Origin: Bergeyella porcorum
GTDB taxonomy: Bacteria; Bacteroidota; Bacteroidia; Flavobacteriales; Weeksellaceae
Length of the DNA stretch: 64,000 bases
Direction of reading: 5' to 3'
NCBI RefSeq assembly: GCF_042427575.1
Contig: NZ_JBHMFD010000001.1
Location: 1 to 64,000, forward strand
Both the position numbers and the translations under genes were made by a program. Positions 38,987 through 47,639 of the stretch are shown here, one piece after another. The first letter of the stretch is position 1. Each line of letters begins with the position of its first letter. The notes beneath the pieces were generated by a model. That model ran no database searches and was not told the origin of the DNA. It saw nothing but the letters and a program-made list of their open reading frames with translations.

Positions 38987-40069
38987 ATGATTATTCGTAA
39001 ACTTTCAATACAGAATTTCAAAAATCACCCTAAACAAGTGTTTGATTTTTCGCCGCAAATCAATTGTTTTGTGGGCAATAATGGCGTGGGCAAAACCAAT
39101 CTCTTAGACGCTTTGCATTATCTTTCTGTGGGTAAAAGTTTCCTCGGAAATACAGACCTTAGCAATATTCTTTTTGAAAGTGATTTTTTCACCATCGAAG
39201 CGGAGATTTTTGATGGAGAGAAGGATAATATCATAAAAATTCAGCAGGCAAAAGACACCAAAAAAATCATCAAAAAAAATGATAAAACCTACGAACGCTT
39301 GTCAGACCACATTGGCTTTTTGCCCAGCGTGATGATTTCGCCGTATGATTCTAACCTGATTTCCGATTCTGGAGAGAGCCGTAGAAAGTTTTTAGATGCG
39401 ATGATTTCCCAGACCGATTCGGAATACCTTTTCAGTATCATTCAGTATCAAAAAACCTTGAAACAAAGAAATGCTCTACTCAAATATTTTCAAAAAAATA
39501 GAGTTTTTGATGCGGATTCTTTAGAAATTTATGATGACCCCTTGGCTAAGTTTGGGAAAATCATTTTTGAGAAGAGGAGGGAGTTTGTCACTCGGCTCAA
39601 TCCCATTGTGCAAGAGTTTTACGCTATTATATCTGGAGGGAAAGAGCGTGTGGCGGTGCTCTATCAGTCAGACTTAGAGCAAACGGAAATGCAACAGCTG
39701 CTTAAAACCAACTTGGATAAAGATAGAATGCTAACCTACACTTCCGCAGGTATTCATAAAGATGATTTGCTTTTTGAAATGAATGGTACTCTTATCAAAA
39801 AAACGGGTTCTCAGGGACAACAAAAATCTTTTTTGATTTCCCTCAAATTGGCTCAAATCAAGCGGATAAAAGAGCTAACACACAAGAATCCTATTTTGCT
39901 ATTAGATGATATTTTTGATAAGCTAGATGACCATCGCGTAGCACAGCTGATAGAGCTTGTGAATAGAGAAAACTTTGGGCAAATCTTCATTACCGATACC
40001 CATAAAGAGCGTACGGAAGCGATTGTAAAGACGATTAATGAAGAGTCTATCGTGTTTGAAATAGTGTGA
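38987..40069 (+). CDS. recF: DNA replication/repair protein RecF
   Basis: 360 residues. RecF loads RecA at gaps as part of the RecFOR pathway. ABC-type ATPase features: IRKLSIQNFKNH at the start, Walker A in VGNNGVGKTNLLDALHYL, the signature-like KTGSQGQQKSFLISLKLAQ, and Walker B ILLLDDIFDKLDDHR. 9 bp after the UbiA-like gene. In many Flavobacteriia a DUF721 gene follows recF; here it comes only after three inserted nitrosative-stress genes. Confidence 0.97.
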   Translation: MIIRKLSIQNFKNHPKQVFDFSPQINCFVGNNGVGKTNLLDALHYLSVGKSFLGNTDLSNILFESDFFTIEAEIFDGEKDNIIKIQQAKDTKKIIKKNDKTYERLSDHIGFLPSVMISPYDSNLISDSGESRRKFLDAMISQTDSEYLFSIIQYQKTLKQRNALLKYFQKNRVFDADSLEIYDDPLAKFGKIIFEKRREFVTRLNPIVQEFYAIISGGKERVAVLYQSDLEQTEMQQLLKTNLDKDRMLTYTSAGIHKDDLLFEMNGTLIKKTGSQGQQKSFLISLKLAQIKRIKELTHKNPILLLDDIFDKLDDHRVAQLIELVNRENFGQIFITDTHKERTEAIVKTINEESIVFEIV

Positions 40070-40117
40070 TTTTTTGTGTTCAATATCCACCTAATAAAAA
40101 TCACATCAAAATAAAAG

Positions 40118-40157
40118 ATAAAAAGGTCTTTTTATTCATTAATATACTCTATCTTTG
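40118..40157 (+). promoter_or_regulatory. Operator dyad and -7 element upstream of the Rrf2 gene
   Basis: Perfect 18-bp palindrome ATAAAAAGGTCTTTTTAT with a central GT (40118-40135), 14 bp upstream of TATCTTTG (40150-40157). It covers the place of the missing -33 TTG, as expected for a regulator site. Rrf2 autoregulation or a Crp/Fnr-type factor are candidates. Confidence 0.6.
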
Positions 40158-40177
40158 TCAAAGAAAAGTGATACAAA

Positions 40178-40609
40178 ATGTTTTCTAAAACTTGTGAATA
40201 TGCTATTAAAGCATTGATTTTCATTGCTCAAAAAACTAATAGTGAGAGAAAAGTAGGGATAAAAGATGTGGCAGAAGGGATAGATTCTCCAGAGCATTTT
40301 ATTGCTAAAATATTGCAAACACTTTCCAAAAAAGGGTTTGTAAATTCCTCAAAAGGACCTAATGGTGGGTTTTATATGGATGAGAATACCTTGGAGGTTA
40401 CCTTAGCAGATGTAGTAAAAGAAATAGATGGGGATAAAATCTTATATGAATGTGGTATAGGACTAAAACAATGCTCTGAAACTCATCCTTGCCCAATACA
40501 TAATGATTTTAAGGTTATTAGAGAGCAAATAGTAGAAATGTTAGAAAAATCTAAAATTAGAATGTTTATTGAAAATTTAGATCAAAATATTACATTCTTG
40601 AAAACATAA
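40178..40609 (+). CDS. Rrf2 family transcriptional regulator (NsrR/IscR type)
   Basis: 143 residues. Winged-helix start MFSKTCEYAIKALIFIAQ, recognition region AKILQTLSKKGFVNSSKGPNGGF, and three Cys in CGIGLKQCSETHPC (about residues 91-104), the spacing class that binds an Fe-S cluster in NsrR/IscR. It heads a three-gene set with Ric and a hemerythrin protein, so nitric oxide or iron-sulfur damage is the likely signal. An 18-bp palindrome overlies its promoter and may be its own operator. Ric starts 20 bp downstream, consistent with one operon. Confidence 0.92.
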   Translation: MFSKTCEYAIKALIFIAQKTNSERKVGIKDVAEGIDSPEHFIAKILQTLSKKGFVNSSKGPNGGFYMDENTLEVTLADVVKEIDGDKILYECGIGLKQCSETHPCPIHNDFKVIREQIVEMLEKSKIRMFIENLDQNITFLKT

Positions 40610-40629
40610 TAATATAAAATATTTGAATT

Positions 40630-41355
40630 ATGAACACAAAAACAGACCTTATTGGTGATATTGTAGCTCAGGACTTTAGAACAGCTGCAATATTCAAAAA
40701 ACATCATATAGATTTCTGCTGTAAAGGAGGCAGAACCATACAAGAAGCTTGTGAGCATAAGAACATAAATCCTGAGTTGCTCTACAATGAGATAGAAAAC
40801 CTTCCGAAAGACAATGATTCTCAGATTGATTTTAATAACTGGGAATTAGATTTATTGGCAGATTATATAGAAAAAACGCACCATAGATATGTTACGGAAA
40901 AAATTCCAATTTTGCAGGCTTTCTTAGAAAAATTAGCTAAGGTGCACGGCGATAGGCATCCAGAACTTTTAGAGATAAAAAGTTTATTTGATGCTTCGGC
41001 ACAAGATCTCTCTGCACATCTCAAGAAAGAAGAACTTGTTCTTTTCCCTTTTATAAGAAATATGGTAAAAGCTAAATTGGAGCAGTTGCCACTTCCACAG
41101 CCACATTTTGGTACCATTGAAAATCCAATTGCAATGATGAAAGAAGAACACAGTGTAGAGGGAGAAAGACTCAGAAAAATAGCAGAACTTACTGATGAAT
41201 ATCTTCCGCCAGCAGATGCTTGTAATACCTATAAGGTAACATTTGCAATGTTGCAAGAGTTTGAAGATGATTTACATAGACATATCCATTTGGAAAACAA
41301 TATCCTCTTCCCAAAAGCCATTGCAATGGAAGAACAACTTAGGGTAAACGGATAG
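40630..41355 (+). CDS. ric: Iron-sulfur cluster repair di-iron protein
   Basis: 241 residues (YtfE/ScdA family). It helps restore Fe-S clusters damaged by nitric oxide or peroxide. An N-terminal ScdA_N domain carries the CC pair in HHIDFCCKGGRTIQEACE; a hemerythrin-like four-helix domain follows, with iron-ligand candidates in THHRYVTEKIP, VHGDRHPEL, HLKKEELVLFPF, EEHSVEGERL and HRHIHLENNILFP. Directly follows the Rrf2 regulator by 20 bp. Cytoplasmic. Confidence 0.95.
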   Translation: MNTKTDLIGDIVAQDFRTAAIFKKHHIDFCCKGGRTIQEACEHKNINPELLYNEIENLPKDNDSQIDFNNWELDLLADYIEKTHHRYVTEKIPILQAFLEKLAKVHGDRHPELLEIKSLFDASAQDLSAHLKKEELVLFPFIRNMVKAKLEQLPLPQPHFGTIENPIAMMKEEHSVEGERLRKIAELTDEYLPPADACNTYKVTFAMLQEFEDDLHRHIHLENNILFPKAIAMEEQLRVNG

Positions 41356-41381
41356 TAAAGAACCACCATAAATTTTAAGAT

Positions 41382-41418
41382 AGAAGAGCAGTGGAATACA
41401 TCATTGAGCTGCTCTTCT
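41382..41418 (+). other. Hairpin between ric and the hemerythrin gene
   Basis: AGAAGAGCAG (41382-41391) and CTGCTCTTCT (41409-41418) make a perfect 10-bp stem with a 17-nt loop. Downstream sequence is T then A-rich, so it is not a clean terminator; it may stabilise or process the ric message. Confidence 0.55.
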
Positions 41419-41433
41419 TTAAAAAAAAATCTG

Positions 41434-41886
41434 ATGAAAAGAAACGAAAATCTAATTCCCTTATCCAGAGATCATCATTTTGGTTTGCTGTGTAGCTGGA
41501 AAATACGCGAAGGCATCAAGAAAAATATTTCTTACGAACGCATTAAAAGGTATATTAACTACTTTTGGGAACATCATCTCTCTACCCATTTTGATTTAGA
41601 AGACCATATTTTACCTAAGACTAATGATGCTATTCTATCCAAAAAAATGGAACAAGAGCATAAAGAAATTCAGAAGCTTATTAGTAGTATCAACCACTCT
41701 GATGATGTGAAACTTTTAGAAAGTTTTGCCCTCACACTTCAAAATCACATTCGCTTTGAAGAAAGAGTCTGTTTCCCCAATTATGAAAATCAGCTCTCCG
41801 AAGAAGAACTTTTTCAGATAGGCGAGGCTTTAAAAGACCAGCATATAGTTTTGGAAGACGCTTATGATGATGAGTTTTGGAAATAA
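41434..41886 (+). CDS. Hemerythrin domain-containing protein
   Basis: 150 residues from the ATG at 41434; an in-frame TTG at 41404 lies inside the hairpin and is unlikely. It is a single four-helix hemerythrin-like domain with ligand-type residues LSRDHHFGLL, WEHHLSTHFDLEDHILP, EQEHKEI and LQNHIRFEERVCFPNYE. It may bind oxygen, nitric oxide or a di-iron centre. Context with Rrf2 and Ric suggests a role in nitrosative stress. Cytoplasmic, no signal peptide. Confidence 0.88.
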   Translation: MKRNENLIPLSRDHHFGLLCSWKIREGIKKNISYERIKRYINYFWEHHLSTHFDLEDHILPKTNDAILSKKMEQEHKEIQKLISSINHSDDVKLLESFALTLQNHIRFEERVCFPNYENQLSEEELFQIGEALKDQHIVLEDAYDDEFWK

Positions 41887-41949
41887 AAATCGATAGAAAT
41901 TTTTACTTTCGTTTTTTATTACTACTTTTCGCATCGTAAAATAATCCTA

Positions 41950-42246
41950 ATGAGACCCAAAAAAAGACGAACTTTTGAATCCTCAGAATTGGTGAAATCT
42001 TTCGCAAAAATCTACGGATTTGAAGACAAACTTATTGCCCTTGAAGTAAAAGACTTCCTGGAAGAATACTTAGACGAAGCCTTATTTCAAGAAATAATCG
42101 CTGTGAATTTGGAGCAAAAGACCCTCAAAATCAAGATAAAATCTCCTCTGCTTAAAAATGATTTTCGCCTTAGAAAAAGCTTTTATTTGAATAAGTTTCA
42201 AGGGCTTTTTGAAGATGAAAAATTTAATGACCTTCAGATTGATTAG
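41950..42246 (+). CDS. DUF721 / DciA-like protein
   Basis: 98 residues, basic N-terminus (MRPKKRRTFESSELVKSFAK) then a compact domain with LIALEVKDFLEEYL and VNLEQKTLKIKIKSPLLKNDF. This matches DUF721 proteins, which include the DnaB-loading factor DciA, and which commonly follow recF in this group. Here recF is about 1.9 kb upstream with three stress genes between. The last 23 bp overlap, tail to tail, the minus-strand gene that follows. Confidence 0.75.
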   Translation: MRPKKRRTFESSELVKSFAKIYGFEDKLIALEVKDFLEEYLDEALFQEIIAVNLEQKTLKIKIKSPLLKNDFRLRKSFYLNKFQGLFEDEKFNDLQID

Positions 42247-44257
42247 TCTTGTTTACTTTCATTTCTTCAGCTCTTTTTACCACTTCTGGAGACCTTACGG
42301 GAAAAAAGAAACTCATAGGATTCTTGATAAAGAAACGGAAGATTTCCTTTAAAATTTCTCCTACTTCATCAAAACTGATTTTTCTGGAACGCAACGCCAA
42401 TCCCATTGATAATCCAAAACTTACCAGAAAGTTGAAGAGCCCAATGAGGAATACGGTGATTAGGCATATCCAAAATAGTGATAGTTCTACATCAAACCCT
42501 TTACCATAAAGCCCAATGGCAAAATTACCTGCCGCAAAGGTAATGTGGCGAATATCTATATCAATTCCGATGAATTTACCTATGGTTCCTGTAACGCCAA
42601 GGAATACGCCAAACCAGAAATTGGAGGCAATGCCTGCCCAATTTTTCTCATAATATTTGGATAGGGATTGTGCGGTTTTTTCACCTACAATATTCTTTAG
42701 CATAGGGTTTTTCGCAATTCTATTTGGGATGTTATAAAACACGGAGTTGTTCCCGATATTTCCAGAAATAATCCCTGAAATAAACAAATAAAAACCCGCT
42801 ATACTAGCGTGAAACAACGCTTTGGATTCAAAAGGATTCAAATCTTTGAGCAAGATGGTAGATTTTTCAGCGGCAAAATTGTAGTTGAACAACACATCCA
42901 AACCATAGATTAACGCCAAAGATACCGGAAAAGCCCAAAGGACATTGCCTATAAAAGCTACAAACTGCGTTCTGAATAACCTTGAAACAAAAAGGGCAAA
43001 GTCTTGATAGTTTTTACGGGTGTTGACTTCATCTGATAATACCTTTGCCATTGTAGCTGCCGTCATTGCTGGTTGCTTGGTGGCCAATGTAAAGCCCATC
43101 AGATAAATCATAATAAAGCCCATTGCATAGTTGAATGCATACATAAAGGCGTGAGAAAATTCACTGCCAGCAGGGTAGGCGTACATCATTTTCAGAATAC
43201 ATAAAGCTCCTACCACTACACCACCGCCACTGGCTTTCCAGAACATTTTCATATACTCCTTCTGGGTAGAAGAGATATAATGCGACCCTGTCTCTGCCGT
43301 ATGATTGGTGATGAGATGGGACATCAGTCGTGTACTGTCATTAAACAGTTCTGTGATGTTGTTTTTATGAGATTTGTATTCTAAAATATTAAAAATAAGC
43401 TTTTTAGATTTACTTACTTTGTCTTCCTCTTTATCTAAAATCAGCAAATGGATGATGTCTAATATCCTCTTAATCTGCTGTTTGATTTTCAATAAAGATT
43501 GATTGATTTTTCCAGAGATACCATATTTAGAGGAATTTTTAAAGGCGGTATCCACAAAGGTAAGGCACTGTTCTAAGTAAATTTTGATTTGCTTATAGTG
43601 TAGGTCTTTGCTGGTGAGCTGGTAGTTTTCATCTTTTCTGTACTCTCTATTGAGCAAATCCAGTTCGTCTTGAAGGGCTAAAAACGGATTATCGTAGTTT
43701 TTATACTCAGGCACCATATTCATCACACCGATATCCAACGCATTCCCAATGGCTCGCCACGCCAAGATATTGGCAGAAAAAAGCAATTCTTCCCTTACAT
43801 TTTTTAGAGCAATAAATTTAGAAATTCCTAAAAGTTCAAAACATTCATCTAAATCTGTTTCGGAAATTTGTCTTAAATATTCTAAATCTTTACCTGGGCG
43901 AACGGAGACATAGTCTATCAGATACCAAATGGAACATTCATTATCCACGGGAGGTAATACCTTGTCCAGCAATCTTTTTTTCAGTTCAGGGAAAAACGCA
44001 TTTTCGGATAAAATATTAGCTTCTGTCAAAGAGAGGTTAAAAGGTTTTCCGCTGAATAAACTACGGAGGTAATACCCTAAGTTTTCAGCAATTTCGGGCT
44101 TTTCTTTCAAGAAATCAAGGACAATTTCAAAGTCTTCACGCTTGATGCTATGCCATACTTCGTATAGAATATCAATGGACTGACTCTCATTCTTGAAAGT
44201 GAAATATTTCGTTAAAACTTTAGCAAAAGTTTCGGTGTTAGATTTTAAAAATCGCAT
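42224..44257 (-). CDS. Large membrane protein of the 'site-specific recombinase' family (PF10136)
   Basis: 677 residues. The N-terminal half is soluble and helical (to about residue 335); the C-terminal half has about six to seven hydrophobic helices, including GGGVVVGALCILKMMYAYP, FMYAFNYAMGFIMIYLMGFT and ISGNIGNNSVFYNIPNRI. Databases label such proteins site-specific recombinase after one gonococcal report, but no integrase or resolvase catalytic motif is seen and the protein looks like an integral membrane protein. True role unknown. Its ATG overlaps the mtgA stop by one base (TAATG), implying translational coupling. The 3' end overlaps the DUF721 gene by 23 bp. Confidence 0.85.
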   Translation of the reverse strand: MRFLKSNTETFAKVLTKYFTFKNESQSIDILYEVWHSIKREDFEIVLDFLKEKPEIAENLGYYLRSLFSGKPFNLSLTEANILSENAFFPELKKRLLDKVLPPVDNECSIWYLIDYVSVRPGKDLEYLRQISETDLDECFELLGISKFIALKNVREELLFSANILAWRAIGNALDIGVMNMVPEYKNYDNPFLALQDELDLLNREYRKDENYQLTSKDLHYKQIKIYLEQCLTFVDTAFKNSSKYGISGKINQSLLKIKQQIKRILDIIHLLILDKEEDKVSKSKKLIFNILEYKSHKNNITELFNDSTRLMSHLITNHTAETGSHYISSTQKEYMKMFWKASGGGVVVGALCILKMMYAYPAGSEFSHAFMYAFNYAMGFIMIYLMGFTLATKQPAMTAATMAKVLSDEVNTRKNYQDFALFVSRLFRTQFVAFIGNVLWAFPVSLALIYGLDVLFNYNFAAEKSTILLKDLNPFESKALFHASIAGFYLFISGIISGNIGNNSVFYNIPNRIAKNPMLKNIVGEKTAQSLSKYYEKNWAGIASNFWFGVFLGVTGTIGKFIGIDIDIRHITFAAGNFAIGLYGKGFDVELSLFWICLITVFLIGLFNFLVSFGLSMGLALRSRKISFDEVGEILKEIFRFFIKNPMSFFFPVRSPEVVKRAEEMKVNKTNQSEGH

Positions 44258-44901
44258 TACTTTAGGGTAATATTATTCATTTGTTTTAGTATCCAAGTGT
44301 GTTTTTTCCTTAGATAAGGGGTAGGATTTTTAGGGTCATATTTTTGGGGATTGGGCAAAACTGCAGCAATCCAAGCGGCTTCACTTTTGGTTAAATCCAT
44401 AGAAGATTTTCCAAAATAGTACTGTGCCGCTGCCTCTACCCCGAAAACACCTTGCCCCATTTCTATGGAATTGAGATAACGCTCTAAGATAATATCCTTG
44501 CTCCAAAATTTCTCTATGGTAAAGGTGTAGAACGCCTCTAAGCCTTTCCGTAGCCAACTTCTGCTTTGCCACAAGAAAACATTTTTAGCCGTCTGCTGAG
44601 AAATCGTGCTACCACCTCTCAGTTTTTTTCCTTGCTCATTATGTTTAATTGCTTTTTCAATGGCTTGATAATCAAATCCATTGTGGCTAAAAAACTTTTG
44701 GTCTTCCGATGCTAATACGGCTTTCTTTACATTGCTTCCCATTTCATCGTAGGCAATGTAGTCCCGTTTTAGTTTGCCATATTTCAGCAGTCCACCTATC
44801 TGTGTAATGGTGATGGGAGGGTTCATATAGCGTCCTGCAACTATTCCTAAAATGTTCAGAACGATGATGATGTAGATAATTCTTTTAATCAGTTTAAACA
44901 T
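44257..44901 (-). CDS. mtgA: Monofunctional peptidoglycan glycosyltransferase
   Basis: 214 residues. An N-terminal membrane anchor (about 6-24) is followed by a GT51 domain that polymerises lipid II into glycan strands. Motifs: VLASEDQKFFSHNGFD (catalytic Glu in SEDQ-F-H), RGGSTISQQTAKNVFL, and WSKDIILERYLNSIEMG. Length is typical. Its stop overlaps the start of the next gene by one base, so the two are probably co-expressed at the inner membrane. A TATTTTTG element on this strand lies at 44924-44931. Confidence 0.96.
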   Translation of the reverse strand: MFKLIKRIIYIIIVLNILGIVAGRYMNPPITITQIGGLLKYGKLKRDYIAYDEMGSNVKKAVLASEDQKFFSHNGFDYQAIEKAIKHNEQGKKLRGGSTISQQTAKNVFLWQSRSWLRKGLEAFYTFTIEKFWSKDIILERYLNSIEMGQGVFGVEAAAQYYFGKSSMDLTKSEAAWIAAVLPNPQKYDPKNPTPYLRKKHTWILKQMNNITLK

Positions 44902-44948
44902 AAGATGATGCCAAAAAACTGTACAAAAATAATGATTAAAATTGAACT

Positions 44949-45995
44949 TTACTTTAATTCTTTCATATAACGCAAAGTATCATTGGGTAGCCACTGTGGA
45001 TGCAGAGCCTTGATATAATCTTTCAAAACGAGGTCTGCTCGCACGGCACCACTTTCAAAGAAATCATTCGCCATACCGAGTTGCCTTGCATTGGTGGTGA
45101 ATATTTTCCCTTGTTGAAACACTTTGAGCTGGGCATAGTGTGGTTGCATCATCAGCATTTCTTTTTTAGATTGGTAATTTCCTGCATTCACCCATACGGT
45201 AGCCTCTTTCGCTTTCGCATAGACTTCTTCAAAACTCATAGGGACTGCTTTTTCTTCCAGATTATCTTTCAGGATATAACGCCCGCCAGCATCTGCAATA
45301 TAAGCCGCAGTAAAAGTCTTTCCACCAGAGAGAAACCATTGATTGCCATACATTTCGTTGGTCAAAACGATAGGCTGAGGAGTAAGGTGTTTTGCAACAC
45401 TGATTAAAGAATCATAACGGGTTTTAATCTCTGAAAATCGTTCATTGGCTTTTGTCTCCACACCAAAGAGTTTCCCGAAAAGTAATAAATACCTTGATTT
45501 GTCCAAAGGCTTTTGTTCTAAGTATTCATCTAAAAAAATCAGTTCTATGCCATTTTTTTTCAGCAAATCGTAGGTGTTTTCAAAACTGGCAATGTAGTTG
45601 GTGAAAATAGCATCAGGCTTTAAGGCAATAATTTTTTCCACATCATATTTCTGTTCGTTGCCTATATTTTGTATCTTATTTTGCCCAATAAGTTTCAGAA
45701 TAGTTTCAGAATAGATATACTCGGGGCTTGAAACGCCTACAATATTCTGTTCCAAATTCAGCTCTGTAAAATAACCCACCAAACTGGAATTGAGCAAGAC
45801 CACGCGTTTAAAAGGTAGCTTTTCTGATGGGATTTTATAAGTAAATTTCCCCGATTTTAGCTCTAAAAAACCGTTCTGCTCTTTCATTTGCACTCTTTCG
45901 GAGATGGTTACTCCTTCGTGATGGTGGTTGTAACTTTCTTTTTTACAAGAAGTTAAACCTAAAATAAAAATAAATGTAAAAAAAATCCTTTTCAT
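44949..45995 (-). CDS. ABC-type substrate-binding lipoprotein (FecB/BtuF-like)
   Basis: 348 residues with a lipobox at Cys17 (LGLTSCKKE) and a His-rich stretch YNHHHEG just after it. The mature part is a helical-backbone class III binding protein: LPFKRVVLLNSSLVGYF, VEKIIALKPDAIFT, VLTNEMYGNQWFLSGG and SFEEVYAKAKEATVWVN. Such proteins bind heme, cobalamin, siderophores or metals in the periplasm. Permease and ATPase genes are not adjacent, so partners must be elsewhere. It ends 47 bp upstream of mtgA on the same strand. The His cluster may favour a metal ligand, which is a guess. Confidence 0.88.
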   Translation of the reverse strand: MKRIFFTFIFILGLTSCKKESYNHHHEGVTISERVQMKEQNGFLELKSGKFTYKIPSEKLPFKRVVLLNSSLVGYFTELNLEQNIVGVSSPEYIYSETILKLIGQNKIQNIGNEQKYDVEKIIALKPDAIFTNYIASFENTYDLLKKNGIELIFLDEYLEQKPLDKSRYLLLFGKLFGVETKANERFSEIKTRYDSLISVAKHLTPQPIVLTNEMYGNQWFLSGGKTFTAAYIADAGGRYILKDNLEEKAVPMSFEEVYAKAKEATVWVNAGNYQSKKEMLMMQPHYAQLKVFQQGKIFTTNARQLGMANDFFESGAVRADLVLKDYIKALHPQWLPNDTLRYMKELK

Positions 45996-46041
45996 ATTTC
46001 AAAGAAAAGAAAAAAGTACTATATTTGCAAACCGAAAGAAC

Positions 46042-46115
46042 GGACGCGTAGCTCAATTGGATAGAGCGTCAGATTACGGCTCTGAAGGTTGGGGGTTCGA
46101 CTCCTCCCGCGTTCA
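46042..46115 (+). tRNA. tRNA-Arg (anticodon ACG)
   Basis: 74 nt. Acceptor GGACGCG/CGCGTTC, D stem GCTC/GAGC, anticodon stem TCAGA/TCTGA with loop TTACGGC (anticodon ACG at 46076-46078, read as ICG for CGN), T arm GGGGG-TTCGACT-CCTCC, discriminator A. CCA is not encoded. A TATATTTG -7 element lies at 46020-46027 and a terminator follows. Confidence 0.97.
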
Positions 46116-46117
46116 CA

Positions 46118-46160
46118 AACCACTAATGGATTGGATATCAATTTGTTAGTGGTTTTTATT
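46118..46160 (+). terminator. tRNA-Arg terminator
   Basis: Perfect 9-bp stem AACCACTAA (46118-46126) and TTAGTGGTT (46146-46154), 19-nt loop, followed by TTTATTTAT. Confidence 0.75.
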
Positions 46161-46263
46161 TATAGGCTTTCCCCACTTTTTCCCTACAATATTTTTTGAT
46201 AACTTTTAAATTTCAATAATATCACTTCCCTTTTATCAATAGAAAATAAAAAATGGGAATACT

Positions 46264-46890
46264 TCATATATTTCCATTTATCCTATTTTGTAAATCTTTG
46301 ATTTTCTCTATCAATTCGGAAAATGATAGACTATTTCCCACAATCATATTTTGTTGCATCAATTTATAATCGTTTTCCCATTTAGGAAAAACCTCATCTG
46401 GTGGAATGATACTGATTTTCTCTTTTTGATGATTTTCAAAGGAAATTCCTTTGGCATTATTCATCACTTTTCTAAAATCAGCAATGTCTTGGAATAATTT
46501 ATCGTCGTTTAGAGCATTTTCTGCATATGCCGTGTGCGTTATTTTCTCCAAATCGTATAAATGTCTACTGAGTTTATCAAAACGGATTTTTTCGGTGGGT
46601 TTTGTAAATTCTTCGTGCAATAGAAAAATTTTCTCCAAAAAAGTTTTGGTAGGAACAATTACATTAACCTCAAAATCAGCAAAAACAAAATCTCTTTTCT
46701 CAAAACTTTGGTCAATATAAGAATTAACTTTTCTGTTTTCGGAGGGTTCAGACAAAGCCCTTGCCCCCATTTCAATCACGATTTTCTTCTGGATATGATT
46801 TTGGATCGGAACTACCGAATGATAATACAATTCCAGCCGATTGGGGTCGCTGGTATCAGCTGGTTTGTAATTTAAGAGTAAAATTTTTGT
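46264..46890 (-). pseudogene. 5'-truncated AbiEii-type nucleotidyltransferase toxin
   Basis: The frame is open on the minus strand from a TAA at 46891-46893 to its stop at 46264; the first ATG is at 46830 (188 codons). Recognisable text starts before that ATG (NYKPADTSDPNRLELYYHS), so the real N-terminus is gone. The surviving part matches the C-terminal half of AbiEii/AbiGii proteins: KKIVIEMGARALSEP, VIVPTKTFLEKIFLLHEEF, and RFDKLSRHLYDLEKI. The N-terminal nucleotidyltransferase motif (GGT-x-R and paired Asp) is missing, so no toxin activity is expected. No AbiEi antitoxin is seen. It lies between tRNA-Arg and pncA, a common landing site of islands. Confidence 0.75.
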
Positions 46891-46901
46891 TTACACATTA
46901 T

Positions 46902-47507
46902 TTATCCTAAGATGGTAACGCCGTTTTCAAGCATTTGATAGATGGCATTTTTAGCATTGTCTGGTTTTACATTCACGGCTTTGGTACCGTTGAAATGGAG
47001 GCAAGTGATGAATCCCGCTCTGGCAGCATCTATACAGGTATCTTTCACGCAATAGTCTAATGCCAAGCCCACGATTTCTACCAACTGGATATCGTGGTAT
47101 TTGAGGAAATCTTCCAAACCCGTTTTCATAAAGTGGTTATTATCTTGAAAGGCACTATAGCTATCCACCTCTTCATTTTTCCCTTTCTGGATGATGTGTG
47201 TGGCTTTGGAGGTATTCAAATCTTTGTGAAACTCTGCCCCGAAGCTTCCCTGTACACAGTGGTCTGGCCACATAAATTGCGGAATACCATTGAGGCTAAT
47301 GGTTTCGCCCACTTGCTTTCCATTGTTAGAAGCAAAACTTTTGTGGTTGGCAGGGTGCCAATCTTGGGAGAAAATGATTTGGTCATAATCATTGGTTTCC
47401 ATCAGCTCGTTGATATAAGGGACAATCTCGCTGGCATTAGGCACCGCCAGGGCTCCACCTTCACAGAAATCGTTTTGTACATCTACTACAATAAGTGCTT
47501 TTTTCAT
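46902..47507 (-). CDS. pncA: Nicotinamidase
   Basis: 201 residues, isochorismatase-like fold. It deamidates nicotinamide to nicotinate for NAD salvage. Catalytic Asp in ALIVVDVQNDFCEGG near residue 10, metal ligands in SQDWHPANHKSF, catalytic Lys in IQKGKNEEVDSYSAF, and nucleophilic Cys in VGLALDYCVKDTCIDA. Divergent from a Crp/Fnr-type regulator with a 132-bp shared region. Its 3' side runs into the AbiEii remnant. Confidence 0.96.
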   Translation of the reverse strand: MKKALIVVDVQNDFCEGGALAVPNASEIVPYINELMETNDYDQIIFSQDWHPANHKSFASNNGKQVGETISLNGIPQFMWPDHCVQGSFGAEFHKDLNTSKATHIIQKGKNEEVDSYSAFQDNNHFMKTGLEDFLKYHDIQLVEIVGLALDYCVKDTCIDAARAGFITCLHFNGTKAVNVKPDNAKNAIYQMLENGVTILG

Positions 47508-47639
47508 ATTATCATTTTGATTTTTAAAAATTGAAATTGTTGAACTTTATTATTTTTGATGTAAATTTACTCAAAATTTTAGCCAGATGATTTTTATAGG
47601 TCATTTTGGCAGATTATTTTTTTAGTAATATTATTTGAT

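Noticed and set aside
42224..44257. Active site-specific recombinase
   Set aside because: The family name is historical; no tyrosine or serine recombinase motif is present and half the protein is membrane helices.
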